NCBI RefSeq assembly: GCF_001183965.1
Contig: NZ_LFZV01000001.1
Coordinates: 3,003,253 to 3,067,252 of the forward strand
DNA length: 64,000 nt
Direction of reading: 5' to 3'
Source: Bacillus sp. FJAT-27916
Lineage (GTDB): Bacteria; Bacillota; Bacilli; Bacillales; Pradoshiaceae
The notes beneath the pieces are model-generated. The model worked only from the letters and a program-made list of their open reading frames with translations. It was not told where the DNA came from and did no database searches. Shown one piece after another: positions 1 to 7,313 of the stretch (the stretch's first letter is position 1; each line of letters opens with the position of its first letter). Position numbers and translations under genes: made by a program.

Positions 1-471
1 GGCTTCCAAAACTATTTAAAAAAACGCGGCAATGAGGGCAATAAGATGGATAAAGGATCTGATGAAATCAAGGATGTGAAAGTAGCCGCAAGCAAATTCA
101 CATCTGTGCAGGACTTTGTCGATCATGCTACCCATATGGTCGCGATGTCTAAGGAGGTCAAGAAACGTTCCAAGGATGAGCCATTCGCCATACAGCTTGG
201 CACGATTCACCGCTCCAAAGGGCTGGAGTATAAATATGTATACCTCTTAGGATGTGTGGAAGGCTGCATGCCTCATGACTATGCACTGGAAGCATGGCGT
301 GATGGAGACCGCAAGCCTATTGAGGAGGAAAGACGCCTATTATATGTAGCTGTTACCCGGGCATGCTCCGAGCTTTATATGTCCATTTCATCAAAAAGGC
401 GCGGCAAATCAGCCAAACCTTCCCGTTTCTTAAACAGCTTGAAAAAAGGAGCCGCCATGACCGCAAAATAA
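1..471 (+). CDS. UvrD/Rep-family DNA helicase, C-terminal part (5' end outside window)
   Basis: The reading frame is open from the first base and ends in TAA, so this is the last ~156 residues of a longer protein. It carries superfamily 1A helicase motif V (TIHRSKGLEYKYVYL) and motif VI (EEERRLLYVAVTRA), the parts of the 2A domain that couple ATP hydrolysis to 3'-5' DNA unwinding. The tail is basic (KRRGKSAKPSRF). B. subtilis has a UvrD-like helicase gene, yjcD, next to spoVIF, and the same pairing here suggests the yjcD orthologue rather than pcrA, which normally sits with pcrB and ligA. The assignment to the helicase family is firm; the exact orthologue is inferred from synteny. Confidence 0.88.
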   Translation, partial: GFQNYLKKRGNEGNKMDKGSDEIKDVKVAASKFTSVQDFVDHATHMVAMSKEVKKRSKDEPFAIQLGTIHRSKGLEYKYVYLLGCVEGCMPHDYALEAWRDGDRKPIEEERRLLYVAVTRACSELYMSISSKRRGKSAKPSRFLNSLKKGAAMTAK

Positions 472-476
472 GGAAG

Positions 477-560
477 GGTCCCTATGTATCCCGGATTTAT
501 TCGGGAGAACGGCGGCCGTTTCCATCATGCGGGCAAGGGGCTCCTTCCCTTTTTATTTTT
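477..560. terminator. Possible imperfect hairpin between helicase gene and spoVIF
   Basis: An imperfect pair of arms (AGGAAGGGTCCC near 471 and GGGGCTCCTTCCCT near 538) is followed on the + strand by a T-rich run. It would serve the convergent helicase and spoVIF genes. The pairing has bulges, so this is tentative. Confidence 0.35.
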
Positions 561-807
561 TGTTCATCATTTTTGAGATTGTATTAAAATCAAGGGATTT
601 CCCGTCCTTAATGATTGAATTGACCAGCTGGTCCTCCATCTCTTTCGGAACCGGTTTATTAGCAATTTGGGATACCTTCTTAATAACGGAACGGACCGTT
701 TTCTCATCTTTGAAATTTGCATTCTGCAGGGAATTAGCCAATTCCATAATTTCTTTCATGTTTACGCCTGTTTTCTTCTCCATGTTTTTAAAGAACCCGT
801 TATCCAT
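553..807 (-). CDS. spoVIF: Stage VI sporulation protein F
   Basis: An 84-residue acidic/basic cytoplasmic protein (MDNGFFKNMEKKTGV at the start) matching the SpoVIF (YjcC) family in length and character. In B. subtilis SpoVIF is made in the mother cell and is needed for proper coat assembly and spore resistance, influencing GerE-dependent genes. The start ATG follows a strong AAGGAGG at 8 nt. It lies convergent to a UvrD-like helicase gene, as in B. subtilis. No membrane segment or signal peptide is seen. Recognition rests on memory of the family plus synteny. Confidence 0.85.
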   Translation of the reverse strand: MDNGFFKNMEKKTGVNMKEIMELANSLQNANFKDEKTVRSVIKKVSQIANKPVPKEMEDQLVNSIIKDGKSLDFNTISKMMNKK

Positions 808-876
808 ATTTCAGCCTCCTTCTCGATAATGCCATCATATGATGCCCAGCCTGAAGATGTGTTTAAGAATTTATAT

Positions 877-905
877 ATAAAAAGGGTCCAGCTGGACTGA
901 ACCCT
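877..905 (-). terminator. Rho-independent terminator, second hairpin after yjcZ-like gene
   Basis: On the minus strand a GTCCAGCTGGAC palindrome flanked by GGGT/CC is followed by TTTTTATATA. It lies downstream of the YjcZ-type gene. Confidence 0.55.
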
Positions 906-923
906 CCATCGTACTTTGTTAGT

Positions 924-951
924 AAAGAAGAGACAACAGGATCTCTTCTTT
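924..951 (-). terminator. Hairpin immediately downstream of yjcZ-like gene
   Basis: Arms AAAGAAGAGA and TCTCTTCTTT around an 8-nt loop lie 15 nt after the stop codon of the Gly-rich spore peptide. No long U tract follows, so it may act together with the hairpin at 877-905. Confidence 0.55.
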
Positions 952-966
952 ACAACCATATTCAGA

Positions 967-1140
967 TTAGCAGAAGCTTGCGCCGACAATTATCAACAGA
1001 ATGAAGAGAACAACGATTAGCACGAAAGTAGAACCGTAGCCTCCACCGTAGCCTCCACCGCCGTAGCCATAACCGCCGCCGCAGCCGCCGCCATAGCCGC
1101 CGCCGTAGCCGCCGCCACCGTAGCCGTAACATCCAAACAT
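967..1140 (-). CDS. YjcZ-family Gly/Tyr-rich sporulation peptide
   Basis: A 57-residue peptide: residues 1-36 are a low-complexity GGGYGGG-type tract with two Cys, and residues 37-57 are one hydrophobic segment ([18 protein letters not shown]). This two-part design is the hallmark of the YjcZ family of small spore proteins, made in the mother cell or found in spores of many Bacillaceae; the molecular role is unknown. I start it at the ATG with GAGGTGA seven nucleotides upstream; a longer frame to 1173 has no ribosome binding site. The repeat-rich DNA gives it a high local GC. It lies within a run of spore genes. Confidence 0.88.
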   Translation of the reverse strand: MFGCYGYGGGGYGGGYGGGCGGGYGYGGGGYGGGYGSTFVLIVVLFILLIIVGASFC

Positions 1141-1304
1141 GTAAGTCACCTCGCTTTCGCTTAGTACACTCATAACATATGAGAAAAGCGGTCTCCCTGT
1201 CTGGGCTAAATTACAGCTTCAAATACCTATTTTAATTTGCCCTTGTCTCACCCTTGAGACATCCACTACAATTAAGGTAAAAACACAGCAAGGATTGAGA
1301 CATT

Positions 1305-1958
1305 ATGAATATTGAATGGAAAGAGTTAGACTTACATGATTCAGATTCATTACTTAATGAAGCTCTTAGCTTATATGATGAATCATTTCCAGAGGAAGTG
1401 CGTGAAAGCCACGATCTTTTCCGACGCAGCCTGACCCTTAGCTCAAGCGAGAATGTCTATCATTTTCTCGTTGGCCTAGAGAATGGGAAGGTGATTTCGA
1501 TGGCAACAGCCCATTATTTCGCTCGAGCCAATTTCGGATACATCGTCTATCTAGCTGCCCACCCAGAAAAGCGCGGGATAGGATTAGGGAAGAAAACGAT
1601 TGAGGAAATGTGCAGGCGGCTTCAACTAGACGCAAAAGCAAGCGGCTACCCATCTCTTAGCGCTGTTGTCCTGGAGACAGAAAAAGAAACAACGGCCCAT
1701 GATGAGGAGGAATATGCCATCAACCTCAAAAGACTAAAGTTCTTTGAGAGCTTAGGCTTCCAGATTGCCGAAGTAGAATATGTACAGCCTCCCCTTTTCC
1801 ACGGGCAGATTCCCGTCCCGCTGTATTTGCAAATGAATATTCTAGATGAGACGGCATCCTTGACACCTGAGGATATCATCGAGGTTTTGTATAAAGAGAA
1901 ATATAATAAGGTAAACCAAATCTCTTCGAAAGAGTTAGAGCTTTGCCTGCAACCCTAA
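1305..1958 (+). CDS. GNAT-family N-acetyltransferase
   Basis: A 217-residue protein with a GCN5-related acetyltransferase fold: a strand-rich region around residues 60-90 (MATAHYF, IVYLAAHPEKRG) leads into the acetyl-CoA pyrophosphate loop HPEKRGIGLGKK, followed by a helix and a later FFESLGF motif typical of GNAT C-termini. The substrate is not identifiable; the C-terminal ~50 residues are an extension beyond the core fold. AAGGA lies 10 nt before the ATG. It runs opposite to the spore genes on both sides and ends in a strong bidirectional terminator. Confidence 0.8.
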   Translation: MNIEWKELDLHDSDSLLNEALSLYDESFPEEVRESHDLFRRSLTLSSSENVYHFLVGLENGKVISMATAHYFARANFGYIVYLAAHPEKRGIGLGKKTIEEMCRRLQLDAKASGYPSLSAVVLETEKETTAHDEEEYAINLKRLKFFESLGFQIAEVEYVQPPLFHGQIPVPLYLQMNILDETASLTPEDIIEVLYKEKYNKVNQISSKELELCLQP

Positions 1959-1989
1959 AAAAGACAAGGCGCTTAACCTTGTCTTTTTT
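1957..1989. terminator. Bidirectional terminator between GNAT gene and spoVA operon
   Basis: A perfect 13-bp stem (AAAAAAGACAAGG / CCTTGTCTTTTTT) around a 7-nt loop gives U runs on both strands. It serves the convergent GNAT and spoVA transcripts. Confidence 0.92.
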
Positions 1990-2008
1990 GTTCCAGCATT
2001 TATTTCAT

Positions 2009-2365
2009 TTATCCCTTTGGCTTAAAAATTAAGGCTGCAAGAAAACCAAAAACAACCGCAGCAGAGATCCCGGAGGATGTTATCTCAAACATTCCAGTCA
2101 ATACACCTACAAGTCCATGCTGGCCTGCCTCCTGCATTGCCCCGTTTACAAGGGAATTGCCGAAACTGACAATCGGAATCGTTGCTCCTGCTCCAGCAAA
2201 ATTGGCAAGTGGTTCATACCACCTAAAGCCCCCAAGGACCGCACCAGTTACAACCAATAAACTCATCGTATGGGCAGGTGTCAGCTTGGCAATGTCAAAA
2301 AGAAGCTGGCCAATTACGCAAATCAGCCCGCCAACGACAAAAGCCCAAAAGAACATGGCTAGCAT
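2009..2365 (-). CDS. spoVAE: Stage V sporulation protein AE (SpoVAEb type)
   Basis: A 118-residue membrane protein with several hydrophobic segments (residues ~3-25, ~35-52, ~60-80, ~95-115) and the SpoVAC/SpoVAEb family core [17 protein letters not shown]. SpoVA proteins form the inner-membrane channel for calcium-dipicolinate uptake during sporulation and release in germination. GGAGGG precedes the ATG. It is last in the spoVAC-spoVAD-spoVAE run and shares a related core (GAGSAVPVTGFGNS) with SpoVAC upstream. The separate SpoVAEa, SpoVAA, SpoVAB and SpoVAF genes of the B. subtilis spoVA operon are not in this window. Confidence 0.9.
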   Translation of the reverse strand: MLAMFFWAFVVGGLICVIGQLLFDIAKLTPAHTMSLLVVTGAVLGGFRWYEPLANFAGAGATIPIVSFGNSLVNGAMQEAGQHGLVGVLTGMFEITSSGISAAVVFGFLAALIFKPKG

Positions 2366-2382
2366 AAGCTTTCCTCCCTTCC

Positions 2383-3399
2383 CTACTCCATCTCAATAGA
2401 CACAGCGTGTGCTATGCATGGAATGGATTCATTCTGCTGTACCGTTAGCGGCGAAAGCAAGGCCCCGGTTGCCGCTAGTAAAATCCGTTTATAGGTGCCC
2501 TTTTTCATCTCATTCAGTAAATGGCCGTAAAGGACGGTTGCAGAGCAGCCTGCCCCGCTCCCGCCAGATTGTACGTTCTGGTCATCCTTATAAAGCATAA
2601 GACCGCAGTCACGAAACTGCCCTTCCTTCAACTTCAGACCCTTTTGCTCTAATAGATCCTGAGCTGTCGCTTGGCCGATTTTCCCAAGATCCCCCGTCAC
2701 AATTAAATCATAATGGTCGGGCTTTAAATTGAAATCGCTGAAATGAGCAGCAATGGTATCTGCCGCAGCCGGTGCCATCGCTCCTCCCATATTGAACGGG
2801 TCTGCCATCCCCAAATCAATTACTTTTCCGATTGTCGCACTCTTCACAACAATTTGATTCGAAGCAGCTTTCTTATTTTGCTCAAGCAGGGCAGTTCCTG
2901 CACCAGTCACGGTCCACTGGGCGGTCGGCGGCTTTTGCCCCCCGTACTCTGTTGGATAGCGAAACTGCTTCTCGATGGCCGCATTATGGCTCGATGCACC
3001 TGTCAGCACCTTCTCCGCCCCTCGGTAATTGACGACAAAGGCTGCGAGTGCCAGCCCCTCCATCGATGTTGAGCATGCACCGAAAAGCCCAAGATACGGA
3101 ATCGCCATTGTTCTTGCCGCAAAGCTTGTCGGGGTAATTTGATTCACTAAATCTCCCGCAAACAGGAATTGAATATCCTCATTTTTCAATCCCTTTTTCT
3201 CTATCGCACAGCTGGCCGCTTCTTCAAGGAGGACACGATGCGCTTTCTCATAGGAATCCTCATTGAGCCATAAATCATCATGAATAATGTCAAAATCATC
3301 GCGAAGATGCCCTTGACCTTCAAAGGGGCCTACGCTGACACCCGTGGAGGTAATCACAGGATGATTCTGAAAAAGCCAAGATTGTTTGCCACTCAGCAT
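2383..3399 (-). CDS. spoVAD: Stage V sporulation protein AD
   Basis: A 338-residue protein with the thiolase-like fold of SpoVAD, the soluble dipicolinic-acid-binding component exposed on the outer face of the spore inner membrane. Visible family features are [11 protein letters not shown] near the N-terminus, GACSTSMEG around the position of the thiolase nucleophile, and the GGSGAGCSA stretch near the C-terminus. Length fits the family (~338). An AGGG sequence precedes the ATG, two nucleotides after the spoVAC stop, so the genes are probably translated together. The function as a DPA-binding subunit is known for the family, not shown here. Confidence 0.95.
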   Translation of the reverse strand: MLSGKQSWLFQNHPVITSTGVSVGPFEGQGHLRDDFDIIHDDLWLNEDSYEKAHRVLLEEAASCAIEKKGLKNEDIQFLFAGDLVNQITPTSFAARTMAIPYLGLFGACSTSMEGLALAAFVVNYRGAEKVLTGASSHNAAIEKQFRYPTEYGGQKPPTAQWTVTGAGTALLEQNKKAASNQIVVKSATIGKVIDLGMADPFNMGGAMAPAAADTIAAHFSDFNLKPDHYDLIVTGDLGKIGQATAQDLLEQKGLKLKEGQFRDCGLMLYKDDQNVQSGGSGAGCSATVLYGHLLNEMKKGTYKRILLAATGALLSPLTVQQNESIPCIAHAVSIEME

Positions 3400-3401
3400 A
3401 A

Positions 3402-3872
3402 TTACCCTCCTATTATCATTTGATATATTTGCTTGATCAGCGCAACGACAAAGGCAGAGAATACACCGAATACAATAACCGACCCTGCCAGTTTGAACAT
3501 ATTGCTTCCCACACCAAGGACGAGCCCCTCTGTACGGTGCTCTATCGCAGCTGAAATCACTGAGTTTCCAAAGCCTGTCACCGGAACAGCACTTCCTGCG
3601 CCGGCATATTGTCCAATTCGGTCATATACACCAAAGCCCGTCAGAAGCATCGCGATGAAAATCATCGTAGCAACCGTTGGGTTCCCTGCCGTCTGCTCTG
3701 TGAAATTAAAGAAAAAAATATAAAAGTACGTAATCAATTGCCCGACTAAACAGAAGCATCCTCCCACCCAAAAGGCCTTTAAGCAATTCTTTAAAACCGG
3801 ACGTTTCGTCTCATATTTTTGTTCCAATTTCTCATATTGTTTTTGCTCAGGTGTTTTATTGTTTTTAGCCAT
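3402..3872 (-). CDS. spoVAC: Stage V sporulation protein AC
   Basis: A 156-residue membrane protein. After a charged N-terminus (residues 1-30) come about four hydrophobic segments and the family core YAGAGSAVPVTGFGNSV. SpoVAC behaves as a mechanosensitive channel subunit of the spore inner membrane in B. subtilis. GGTGAAGG precedes the ATG. It sits between a YhcN/YlaJ-type lipoprotein gene and spoVAD with gaps of 14 and 2 nt, which indicates one operon. Confidence 0.95.
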   Translation of the reverse strand: MAKNNKTPEQKQYEKLEQKYETKRPVLKNCLKAFWVGGCFCLVGQLITYFYIFFFNFTEQTAGNPTVATMIFIAMLLTGFGVYDRIGQYAGAGSAVPVTGFGNSVISAAIEHRTEGLVLGVGSNMFKLAGSVIVFGVFSAFVVALIKQIYQMIIGG

Positions 3873-3886
3873 TGCCCTTCACCTAC

Positions 3887-4357
3887 CTAAGTCATTTCTT
3901 TTTCAAGATTTTCTATCTTTCCAAACCATTTCTTTGCCTTCTCTTTTGAATAACCTTTATCCTGTACTTGAACGATTAGTTCGACAACCTCAAGGAATAT
4001 TTTCATGTCACTCGAGATGACAATGTCATAACCTTTAAACTTCTTATTCAAATCACTAGTCAAGTCTTTATCAATTGATGCCATCTTGAAGCGTTTCAAA
4101 TGCTTCACCTTATAGGCAACCAATATGTCCTTTCCATTCTGCACGACCGCCACATCATATATTTCATCATGATCGGCAACGGTCTTTTTGATTTTCTCGA
4201 GCGGCGCTTCCTTATCCCCGCCCAAATACACAGGGTCCATGTCTACTGATGAGATAAGCGACCGAATGGCTTCCTTGCTGCTCGAATCACCAGCACATCC
4301 CCCTAAAAAAATCGAGAAAAGAAGCATGGTTATTGATACCAGATAGATTTTCCTCAC
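3887..4357 (-). CDS. YhcN/YlaJ-type sporulation lipoprotein
   Basis: A 156-residue lipoprotein with a signal peptide and lipobox LGGC (Cys21), GTG start and GGGGTGA upstream. The body (IYDVAVVQNGKDILVAYKVKH, split here around residue 75-95) has the pattern of YhcN/YlaJ lipoproteins of the spore inner membrane: short beta strands giving a heavy-metal-associated-like fold. It is the first gene of a four-gene operon with spoVAC, spoVAD and spoVAE. The same order (YhcN/YlaJ, spoVAC, spoVAD, spoVAEb) occurs in the spoVA2mob-type operon linked to high spore heat resistance. Family assignment is by motif and context, so moderate. Confidence 0.75.
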   Translation of the reverse strand: MRKIYLVSITMLLFSIFLGGCAGDSSSKEAIRSLISSVDMDPVYLGGDKEAPLEKIKKTVADHDEIYDVAVVQNGKDILVAYKVKHLKRFKMASIDKDLTSDLNKKFKGYDIVISSDMKIFLEVVELIVQVQDKGYSKEKAKKWFGKIENLEKEMT

Positions 4358-4436
4358 TATTTTTTCACCCCTACTATAAAACTCACTCGACTTTATTCTC
4401 TGCCTGATTCGAAATTTTATCCGCAGGCTTACAAAT

Positions 4437-4466
4437 AAAAAAACGCCGCATTAGCGACGTTTCACT
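4437..4466 (-). terminator. Terminator after small Cys/Lys-rich peptide gene
   Basis: On the minus strand AAACGTCGC / GCGGCGTTTTTTT forms a hairpin with a U tract five nucleotides after the TAA of the 37-residue peptide gene. Confidence 0.85.
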
Positions 4467-4470
4467 TCAT

Positions 4471-4584
4471 TTATCCTTGCTGGCGGACTGCCTTCTTCCA
4501 TTTCCCGCATCCGCAGCCTTTCTTCTTTACCGCGGAGGTTCCTACCTTAGGTACCGGCTGAATGACTTTTCTTTGTCCTTTCAC
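4471..4584 (-). CDS. Small basic Cys-containing peptide, probable spore protein
   Basis: A 37-residue frame with GTG start preceded by GGAGG at 9 nt and followed at once by a strong terminator, so it looks like a genuine gene. The product is strongly basic with a GCGCGKWKK motif in the middle and no hydrophobic segment. It lies downstream of cotO in the same orientation, and the Cys/Lys composition fits a coat-associated peptide, but I do not recognise the family and the coat role is inference from location only. Confidence 0.65.
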   Translation of the reverse strand: MKGQRKVIQPVPKVGTSAVKKKGCGCGKWKKAVRQQG

Positions 4585-4673
4585 TATTCAGGTCCTCCTT
4601 CTTCCCCAGATACTATACTTTATGAAAAAGGGAGGAGGTTTGTCTATTATAAATGTCCTCACTCGTCAAATGG

Positions 4674-5195
4674 TTAGAAACGGACGATTTTGATCCCTTT
4701 GATTTGTTTAATCGGATGTTTAATCCACTTCTTCCCGAACGCCACCTTTATATAGACAAATTCTCCTTTAACCTTTTCAACCGTTCCCCTCAGCGTCTTC
4801 TCCTCAATGAAGAAATCACAGATGGGTCTCGGCATCAAGGCTGGTATTTGAGCCAAGTAACGAACCAATTCATCCTTAGTCATATCCTCTAGTTTCTTGC
4901 GCTTCGTACCATTCAGGTAAGAGGTCGCCTCATCAGCATCCAAAAGTTCAGTACGTTCATCCTTCTTTTTCTCTACACCGAAACTTAGCACTGTCGGCAC
5001 CTCACCCCCATCAAATGGCAGCCCCTCCACTTTCGAATCGCCTTCAGCTCGTTCCATCATCTCCTTCGCTGCCAAATTCGTAAAAAAATCATCAATCTCC
5101 ACTATTTCTTCTTCCATTATGCGTAATTTTAATTGTTCTTTATCAAGCCAGGCATTTGCCGGCAGTATCCCTTCTTGCTCATGTTTATTGCTCAT
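4674..5195 (-). CDS. cotO: Spore coat protein CotO
   Basis: A 173-residue acidic protein. The N-terminal two thirds are low in order (DEATSYLNGTKRKKLEDMT), and the C-terminal ~55 residues form the conserved CotO domain with RPICDFFIEEKTLRG and a basic tail GKKWIKHPIKQIKGIKI. CotO (YjbX) is a morphogenetic coat protein acting late in outer coat assembly in the mother cell. In B. subtilis it is next to fabI; here the ABC operon, repeat tract and fabI follow. GGAGGG with two consecutive ATG codons; I use the second for better spacing. Identification by domain pattern and synteny. Confidence 0.8.
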   Translation of the reverse strand: MSNKHEQEGILPANAWLDKEQLKLRIMEEEIVEIDDFFTNLAAKEMMERAEGDSKVEGLPFDGGEVPTVLSFGVEKKKDERTELLDADEATSYLNGTKRKKLEDMTKDELVRYLAQIPALMPRPICDFFIEEKTLRGTVEKVKGEFVYIKVAFGKKWIKHPIKQIKGIKIVRF

Positions 5196-5277
5196 CATAT
5201 ACCCTCCTGACCCGCGAACTTTACCTACTCATTCATATGCGCAAAAGCCTAGGAATATTTCCAAGCTGCAAAGAACG

Positions 5278-5318
5278 AAAAAAACGCCCGGCATGAAAGT
5301 CCCATACACGAGGCGTTT
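5278..5318 (-). terminator. Terminator of the first peptide ABC operon
   Basis: Minus-strand arms AAACGCC and GGGCGTTT are followed by TTTT, just downstream of the last permease gene. Confidence 0.7.
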
Positions 5319-5324
5319 CTTATT

Positions 5325-6215
5325 TTATTGCTGCTTCATTTTCGGATCGAGAGCATCCCTCAGTCCGTCTCCTAATAAGTTAAACCCAAGGACAGTCAGC
5401 ATGATGGCAAGACCTGGGAAGAAAAGCGTACCAGGTGCCTGAACGAGATATCCTTTCGCATCCGCCAGCATTTTCCCCCATTCTGGTGTAGGAGCCTGAG
5501 CGCCAAGCCCAAGGAACCCTAGTGCTGCTGCTTCAATAATGGCTGTCGCTATAGCCAATGTTCCTTGAACAATAATCGGTGTGATACTGTTTGGCAAGAC
5601 ATGATGGAAGATAATCCGGCCATCTGACATGCCTAGTGCATTCGCTGCCAATATGTATTCCTCCTGCTTTACGCTTAGTACCCTCGAACGGATTAACCTT
5701 CCGAAGGTCGGAATATTAATTACCGCAATCGCGATAAGGGCATTTTGAAGAGATGGTCCCAAAATAGATACAATCGCAATCGCGAGCAAAATACTTGGAA
5801 AAGCAAGCAGGATGTCAAAGAACCTAGAGATGACCGTATCGATCAAGCCTCCATAATAGCCCGCAATAAGACCAAGCATAGCCCCGATAATAACGGATCC
5901 TAAAACGGAAAAGAATCCTACCCAAAGCGAGATTCTTGCCCCATGGATGACACGAGACAGAATGTCCCGCCCAAAGTCATCTGTTCCAAACCAATTATCG
6001 GCCGATGGAGGCAGCAATCGCTTGGTTAAATCTTGCTCATTGATGCCATAAGGCGCTATGAACGGGGCAAATATCGCCAATAACACGAAGAAGAGAACAA
6101 TGCCGAGACCAACAAGCGCTAAGCGGTTTCTCTTAAAAATAATCCAGGCCTCAACCCAGGGAGACTTCGGTTTTGTATCAAGCTGTAATTCTGTCTTTCC
6201 AGCCAACTCCGCCAC
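5325..6215 (-). CDS. Peptide-type ABC transporter permease (OppC/DppC/AppC family)
   Basis: A 296-residue inner-membrane permease with six predicted membrane segments. It has the N-terminal OppC signature (IIFKRNRLALVGLGIV), a periplasmic-side WFGTDDFGRDILSRV motif and the EAA loop with GxxxxxxxGLG (EAAALGFLGLGAQ), the contact site for the ATPases. The transporter imports dipeptides or oligopeptides. The better-supported start is the GTG at 6215, ten nt after AGAGGA; a GTG at 6224 is too close to that site. It is the fifth and last gene of the operon. Confidence 0.92.
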   Translation of the reverse strand: MAELAGKTELQLDTKPKSPWVEAWIIFKRNRLALVGLGIVLFFVLLAIFAPFIAPYGINEQDLTKRLLPPSADNWFGTDDFGRDILSRVIHGARISLWVGFFSVLGSVIIGAMLGLIAGYYGGLIDTVISRFFDILLAFPSILLAIAIVSILGPSLQNALIAIAVINIPTFGRLIRSRVLSVKQEEYILAANALGMSDGRIIFHHVLPNSITPIIVQGTLAIATAIIEAAALGFLGLGAQAPTPEWGKMLADAKGYLVQAPGTLFFPGLAIMLTVLGFNLLGDGLRDALDPKMKQQ

Positions 6216-6229
6216 TATATTCACATCCT

Positions 6230-7237
6230 CTATTTGGAGTATTTTATTCTTGGATCCACAAGTGCATAGAGAAGATCGACGATTAAATTAATAAATACAA
6301 AGGCTGTCGCAATCAAAAGAATGCCTGATTGTATAACCGGATAATCCCGATAATTAATCGCATCATATAAGTATCTTCCAATCCCAGGCCATGCGAAAAT
6401 CGTCTCAGTTAAAATAGCTCCCCCGAGAAGAAGGCCTGTCTGCAGTCCAATAACGGTCAGGACAGGGATGAACGCATTTTTTAAGGAGTGCTTGTACACC
6501 ACCCAAAACATGCTAACCCCCTTCGCCCTTGCTGTACGGATAAAGTCAGATTTCATCACTTCCAGCATCGTAGAACGGGTCATTCTGGCTATTATGGCCA
6601 TCGGAATCGTTGCAAGCGCAAAGCTTGGCAATATCAAATGCTTAACAGCTGTGACAAATTGCCCGAAATCACCTTGTATCAACGTATCAATTAAATACAA
6701 ATTCGTAATCGAATCAATCGGATCACGGACATTCTCCCTTCCAGAGGTCGGAAGCCATCCTAATTGGATAGAAAACGCCCACTGCTCCATTAGTCCCAGC
6801 CAAAATATTGGCATTGACACACCAATCAATGCCAATACCATCGCCAAGTAATCAAACCAAGAATTTGAAAACCATGCACTGATAATACCGGCGTTGACGC
6901 CAATAAACACTGCAAGCAGCATAGCAACAAATGTCAGCTCCAATGTTGCGGCGATATAGGGCCACACTTCCTCTGCAATTGGTGTCTTCGTCCTTAAAGA
7001 GGTTCCCAAGTCACCGGAGAATAATTGTTTTATGTAATCGAAATATTGGATATACCAAGGCCGATCAAGCCCTAGCTCCTTCGTCAAATTGGCAATCGCA
7101 TCAGCCGTCGCCCGTTGACCGAGAATGACCTGAGCAGGGTCACCTGGAATCGCCCGTACAATTGCAAAGACGATAATCGTCATGCCAATCAAAACCGGTA
7201 TAACGGATAATAATCTCCTAATCGTGTAAGATAGCAT
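6230..7237 (-). CDS. Peptide-type ABC transporter permease (OppB/DppB/AppB family)
   Basis: A 335-residue membrane permease with the OppB-type N-terminus (MLSYTIRRLLSVIPVLIG), the SMPIFWLGL segment, the EAA loop (RTARAKGVS ... KHSLKNAFIPV) and the C-terminal YPVIQSGILL and DPRIKY motifs. A ~40-residue insertion around residues 150-195 before the EAA loop is typical of DppB/GsiC-like proteins. It pairs with the downstream OppC-like permease (14 nt from its start) to form the membrane channel. Confidence 0.92.
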   Translation of the reverse strand: MLSYTIRRLLSVIPVLIGMTIIVFAIVRAIPGDPAQVILGQRATADAIANLTKELGLDRPWYIQYFDYIKQLFSGDLGTSLRTKTPIAEEVWPYIAATLELTFVAMLLAVFIGVNAGIISAWFSNSWFDYLAMVLALIGVSMPIFWLGLMEQWAFSIQLGWLPTSGRENVRDPIDSITNLYLIDTLIQGDFGQFVTAVKHLILPSFALATIPMAIIARMTRSTMLEVMKSDFIRTARAKGVSMFWVVYKHSLKNAFIPVLTVIGLQTGLLLGGAILTETIFAWPGIGRYLYDAINYRDYPVIQSGILLIATAFVFINLIVDLLYALVDPRIKYSK

Positions 7238-7255
7238 GTCACTTTACCCCCATAA

Positions 7256-7310
7256 TGAAAGGGACAGCCCAATAGATTGTCATGCTTATCGGGTGCCCCT
7301 TCCTCATAAA
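7256..7310 (-). terminator. Intercistronic stem-loop after the binding-protein gene
   Basis: Minus-strand arms around AAGGGGCACCC and GGGCTGTCCCTTT can pair with two small bulges between the binding-protein and permease genes. The U tract is weak, so it may be a partial terminator or an mRNA-stabilising structure rather than a full stop. Confidence 0.45.
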
Positions 7311-7313
7311 CTT

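Noticed and set aside
4477..4892. Open frames on the + strand over cotO and the Cys/Lys peptide gene
   Set aside because: They are antisense shadows of well-supported minus-strand genes.
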